This document shows positions 21,829-23,697 of a stretch of DNA of 23,697 nucleotides, one piece after another. Every line of letters begins with the position of its first letter. The stretch's first letter is position 1. This DNA is from Paracoccus denitrificans. GTDB taxonomy: Bacteria; Pseudomonadota; Alphaproteobacteria; Rhodobacterales; Rhodobacteraceae. The stretch covers positions 1 to 23,697 of the forward strand of contig QFNE01000029.1 of NCBI GenBank assembly GCA_003240735.1, written 5' to 3'. A program made the translations under genes and the position numbers. Below the pieces are notes generated by a model that was not told where the DNA came from, made no database searches, and worked only from the letters and a program-made list of their open reading frames with translations.

Positions 21829-22796
21829 CTCAACGTTTCGATAAAGTGGCGCTGATCGGGCTGGGCCTGATTGCAGGGTCGATGGCGCATGCAATGCGCG
21901 AAAAGGGTCTGGCCGGCACCATCACCGGATATGCGCGCAGTGCTGAGACACGCGCGACTGCGCAGGATATCGGGCTGGTCGATCAGGTATTCGACAGCGC
22001 CGCCGAGGCTGTCGATGGCGCGGATCTGGTCGTCCTGGCGGTGCCCGTGGGGGCCATGGCCGATGTGGCACGGGCCATCGCGCCGCGCCTGAAGCCCGGC
22101 GCGATCGTCACCGATGTGGGCTCCGTCAAGCAGTCGGTGGTCGATGCCGTCGCCCCGAACTTGCCGGAGAATGTCATCTTCATCCCCGGTCACCCGCTGG
22201 CCGGGACCGAGGAAAGCGGCCCCCGGTCTGGTTTTGCGACGCTGTTCGTCAACCGCTGGTGGATGCTGACACCCCTTCCCGACACCGATCCGAAAGCGAT
22301 TGAGCGGCTGACGTCGCTCTTGACCGATATGGGTGCCAAGGTCGACACGATGGACGTCGCGCACCACGACCTCGTGCTGGCGGTAACGAGCCACACGCCG
22401 CACCTGATTGCCTATACGATGGTGGGGGTTGCCGATCACCTGAGCCGCGTGACGCAGGGAGAGGTGATCCAGTATTCAGCCGCGGGGTTCCGGGACTTCA
22501 CCCGGATCGCGGCGTCTGACCCGACCATGTGGCGCGACGTGTTTTTGCACAACAAACAGGCGACGCTGGATATCCTCGGCCGCTTTACCGAGGAGTTGTT
22601 CGTCCTGCAGCGCGCTATTCGCATGGAAGACGGCGATCTGCTGCATGAATACTTCACCCGGACTCGGGCCATTCGTCGCGGGATCATCGACGCCGGTCAG
22701 GATTCTGCCGTGCCGAACTTTGGCCGCGATGTGGCGGCGCGCGTCAACGATTCAGCATCCGCGGCGCAGGGCCAAGACCCAAAGGACCAAGCCTGA
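21825..22796 (+). CDS. tyrC: Prephenate/arogenate (cyclohexadienyl) dehydrogenase
   Basis: The 323-residue TyrA-family enzyme oxidatively decarboxylates prephenate or arogenate to the tyrosine precursor. Its Rossmann motif is VALIGLGLIAGSMAHAM (8-24). The catalytic and substrate motifs are VTDVGSVK (95-102), PGHPLAGTEESGP (121-133) and the His-containing TSHTPHLIAY (188-197). No chorismate mutase or ACT domain is present, so it is the monofunctional form and lacks an ACT-type feedback domain. ATGA overlap with hisC indicates coupling. Its last 53 bp overlap the 3' end of the opposing DUF2125 gene, which encodes a polar, low-complexity tail here (DSASAAQGQDPKDQA). Confidence 0.93.
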   Translation: MTQRFDKVALIGLGLIAGSMAHAMREKGLAGTITGYARSAETRATAQDIGLVDQVFDSAAEAVDGADLVVLAVPVGAMADVARAIAPRLKPGAIVTDVGSVKQSVVDAVAPNLPENVIFIPGHPLAGTEESGPRSGFATLFVNRWWMLTPLPDTDPKAIERLTSLLTDMGAKVDTMDVAHHDLVLAVTSHTPHLIAYTMVGVADHLSRVTQGEVIQYSAAGFRDFTRIAASDPTMWRDVFLHNKQATLDILGRFTEELFVLQRAIRMEDGDLLHEYFTRTRAIRRGIIDAGQDSAVPNFGRDVAARVNDSASAAQGQDPKDQA

Positions 22797-23697
22797 TCTG
22801 ACCGTCCGCCATCGTCAGCGGCAACCGCACCTGACCTTGCGCGGGGGCAGGCGGCCACTGGTCGGTGCCGGTCGTCTGGGGCGCTGATCCCATGGAGGTT
22901 GCCGCGGCCTGGGCGAGCCGGGCCATATTAGGCGGTATCACGCCGGCGGCCACGGCCATGTCGATGAAGCCGGATAAATCGGCCGTATCGACAAAGACCT
23001 GTCCGCTGGCCAAACCCTGCGCGTCCGCATTCACGCGTGCCAGAATCCGTGCGCTGTTCGGGCCAATCTTCACATTCACACCGTCCGTCTTCAGCCCCAC
23101 CAATGGCGGCAGTGTCTGCGATTGCAGGTCTTCGATACTGACGGGGCGACTGAACCACAGCGTTGTCGAACCGTCCGCTGACAGGGGATCGGTTATCGCA
23201 GGGGCGGACGTGCCTGTCACCGAGGCAATAGCGCCCGGCAGAACATCCGACAGCCCGAGGGTCAGATTGTATGCGGCGGTCGCTGACGCCGGTGCACCGA
23301 ACCCCAGTGTCGTCATCGACAACCCTGCGTGCAGATCGCGTGCCAAAGCCTGATGATCGAGGGCGAGCGTCGACGCGTTGAAGTAATCAGCGGCCAAGTT
23401 CGATGCATCGAATCCCAGCCTGCTGACCGACATCCGTTTGAGCGGTGCGACCCCGAAGGACAGCTTGCCATCAGTGCTCGACACAGACACGCCGCCGTTC
23501 AGTGGTATGGTCATGCTGGGCGGCAAGTGCATGGTGATGTCGTTCGGTGCCGTGGGTGCCGCAGACACGACCAGCCAAGGCGCGGTAACCGGTCCGTCAG
23601 GGGTGTTTACCTGCGCATCCGTGATGCGAACGCCGATGGCCGACGGGCTGCGAAGCGGGGTGACGGATCCCAGTTGAACCTCGGGGTGTTCGGCGGC
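22744..23697 (-). CDS. DUF2125 domain-containing protein (5' end beyond window)
   Basis: The frame is open from the window edge (23697) to a TGA at 22744-22746, giving 317 visible residues of the C-terminal part. It matches the DUF2125 proteins commonly found beside tyrC in Rhodobacteraceae: beta-rich repeats such as PPLVGLKTDGVNVKIGPNSA, GQVFVDTADLSGFIDMAVAA, and a closing DGQIRLGPLGLGPAPRM. The true start is outside the window; an internal ATG at 23565-23568 is not the start, because similarity-type sequence (PSAIGVRITDAQVNTPDGPV) continues upstream of it. The composition suggests a secreted or periplasmic protein; function is unknown. Its final 17 codons overlap the tyrC 3' end on the other strand. 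Confidence 0.82.
   Translation of the reverse strand, partial: AAEHPEVQLGSVTPLRSPSAIGVRITDAQVNTPDGPVTAPWLVVSAAPTAPNDITMHLPPSMTIPLNGGVSVSSTDGKLSFGVAPLKRMSVSRLGFDASNLAADYFNASTLALDHQALARDLHAGLSMTTLGFGAPASATAAYNLTLGLSDVLPGAIASVTGTSAPAITDPLSADGSTTLWFSRPVSIEDLQSQTLPPLVGLKTDGVNVKIGPNSARILARVNADAQGLASGQVFVDTADLSGFIDMAVAAGVIPPNMARLAQAAATSMGSAPQTTGTDQWPPAPAQGQVRLPLTMADGQIRLGPLGLGPAPRMLNR

Noticed and set aside
1..23697. CRISPR array, tRNA/rRNA genes, insertion sequences, prophage or defence genes
   Set aside because: No regularly spaced repeats, no structural-RNA sequence, no transposase, integrase or known defence domain was recognised; base composition looks uniform by eye.

Overview
The window reads as an ordinary, gene-dense stretch of chromosome from an alphaproteobacterium, most likely a Rhodobacteraceae (Roseobacter/Rhodobacter-type) species. 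The reasons are its high G+C, strongly GC3-biased codons that create long spurious antisense frames, and recognisable alphaproteobacterial neighbourhoods: argS-SPOR-nagZ, hisC-tyrC next to a DUF2125 gene, and clpS beside a SPOR-fused DD-carboxypeptidase. The genus call is inference. I see no rRNA, tRNA, IS element, phage gene, CRISPR array or other sign of recent transfer, and no intergenic gap reaches 300 bases.

Layout. Bases 1-2774, minus strand: the 5' part of polA, preceded by a terminator and a D-Ala-D-Ala carboxypeptidase with a C-terminal SPOR domain. Bases 2955-4305, plus: clpS and an RsmC-type rRNA methyltransferase, meeting a small cysteine-containing lipoprotein gene (minus) end to end with no spacer. 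Bases 4801-8776, plus: hemF, a YbjN-family gene, a tight proC-csaA-2-hydroxyacid dehydrogenase cluster, and csbD behind a GGAAC-N17-CGTT promoter-like element and ahead of a strong terminator. Bases 8890-15233, minus: a DUF475/TerC-like membrane protein, a CorA-type channel and a complete sn-glycerol-3-phosphate ABC importer in transcription order ugpB-ugpA-ugpE-ugpC-corA-DUF475. Bases 15405-16382, minus: a DUF808 membrane protein, insulated by a bidirectional terminator. Bases 16615-22796, plus: argS, a SPOR membrane protein, nagZ, hisC and tyrC. Bases 22744-23697, minus: a DUF2125 protein running off the window, whose 3' end overlaps tyrC by 53 bp.

How the genes work together. Two themes stand out. 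One is cell-envelope upkeep: a DD-carboxypeptidase, two separate SPOR proteins, the muropeptide-recycling enzyme NagZ and a lipoprotein. The other is a candidate phosphate-starvation block. The ugp operon has an upstream element of three 11-bp-spaced GTCA half-sites (Pho box type), and a second element close to the Pho consensus, CTGTCAA-N4-CCGTCAT, precedes the DUF475 gene at the other end of the same gene string, with corA between. The ugp box fits known PhoB control of ugp operons; inclusion of corA and DUF475 is a hypothesis. I did not find a clearly novel defence, secretion or biosynthetic system here.
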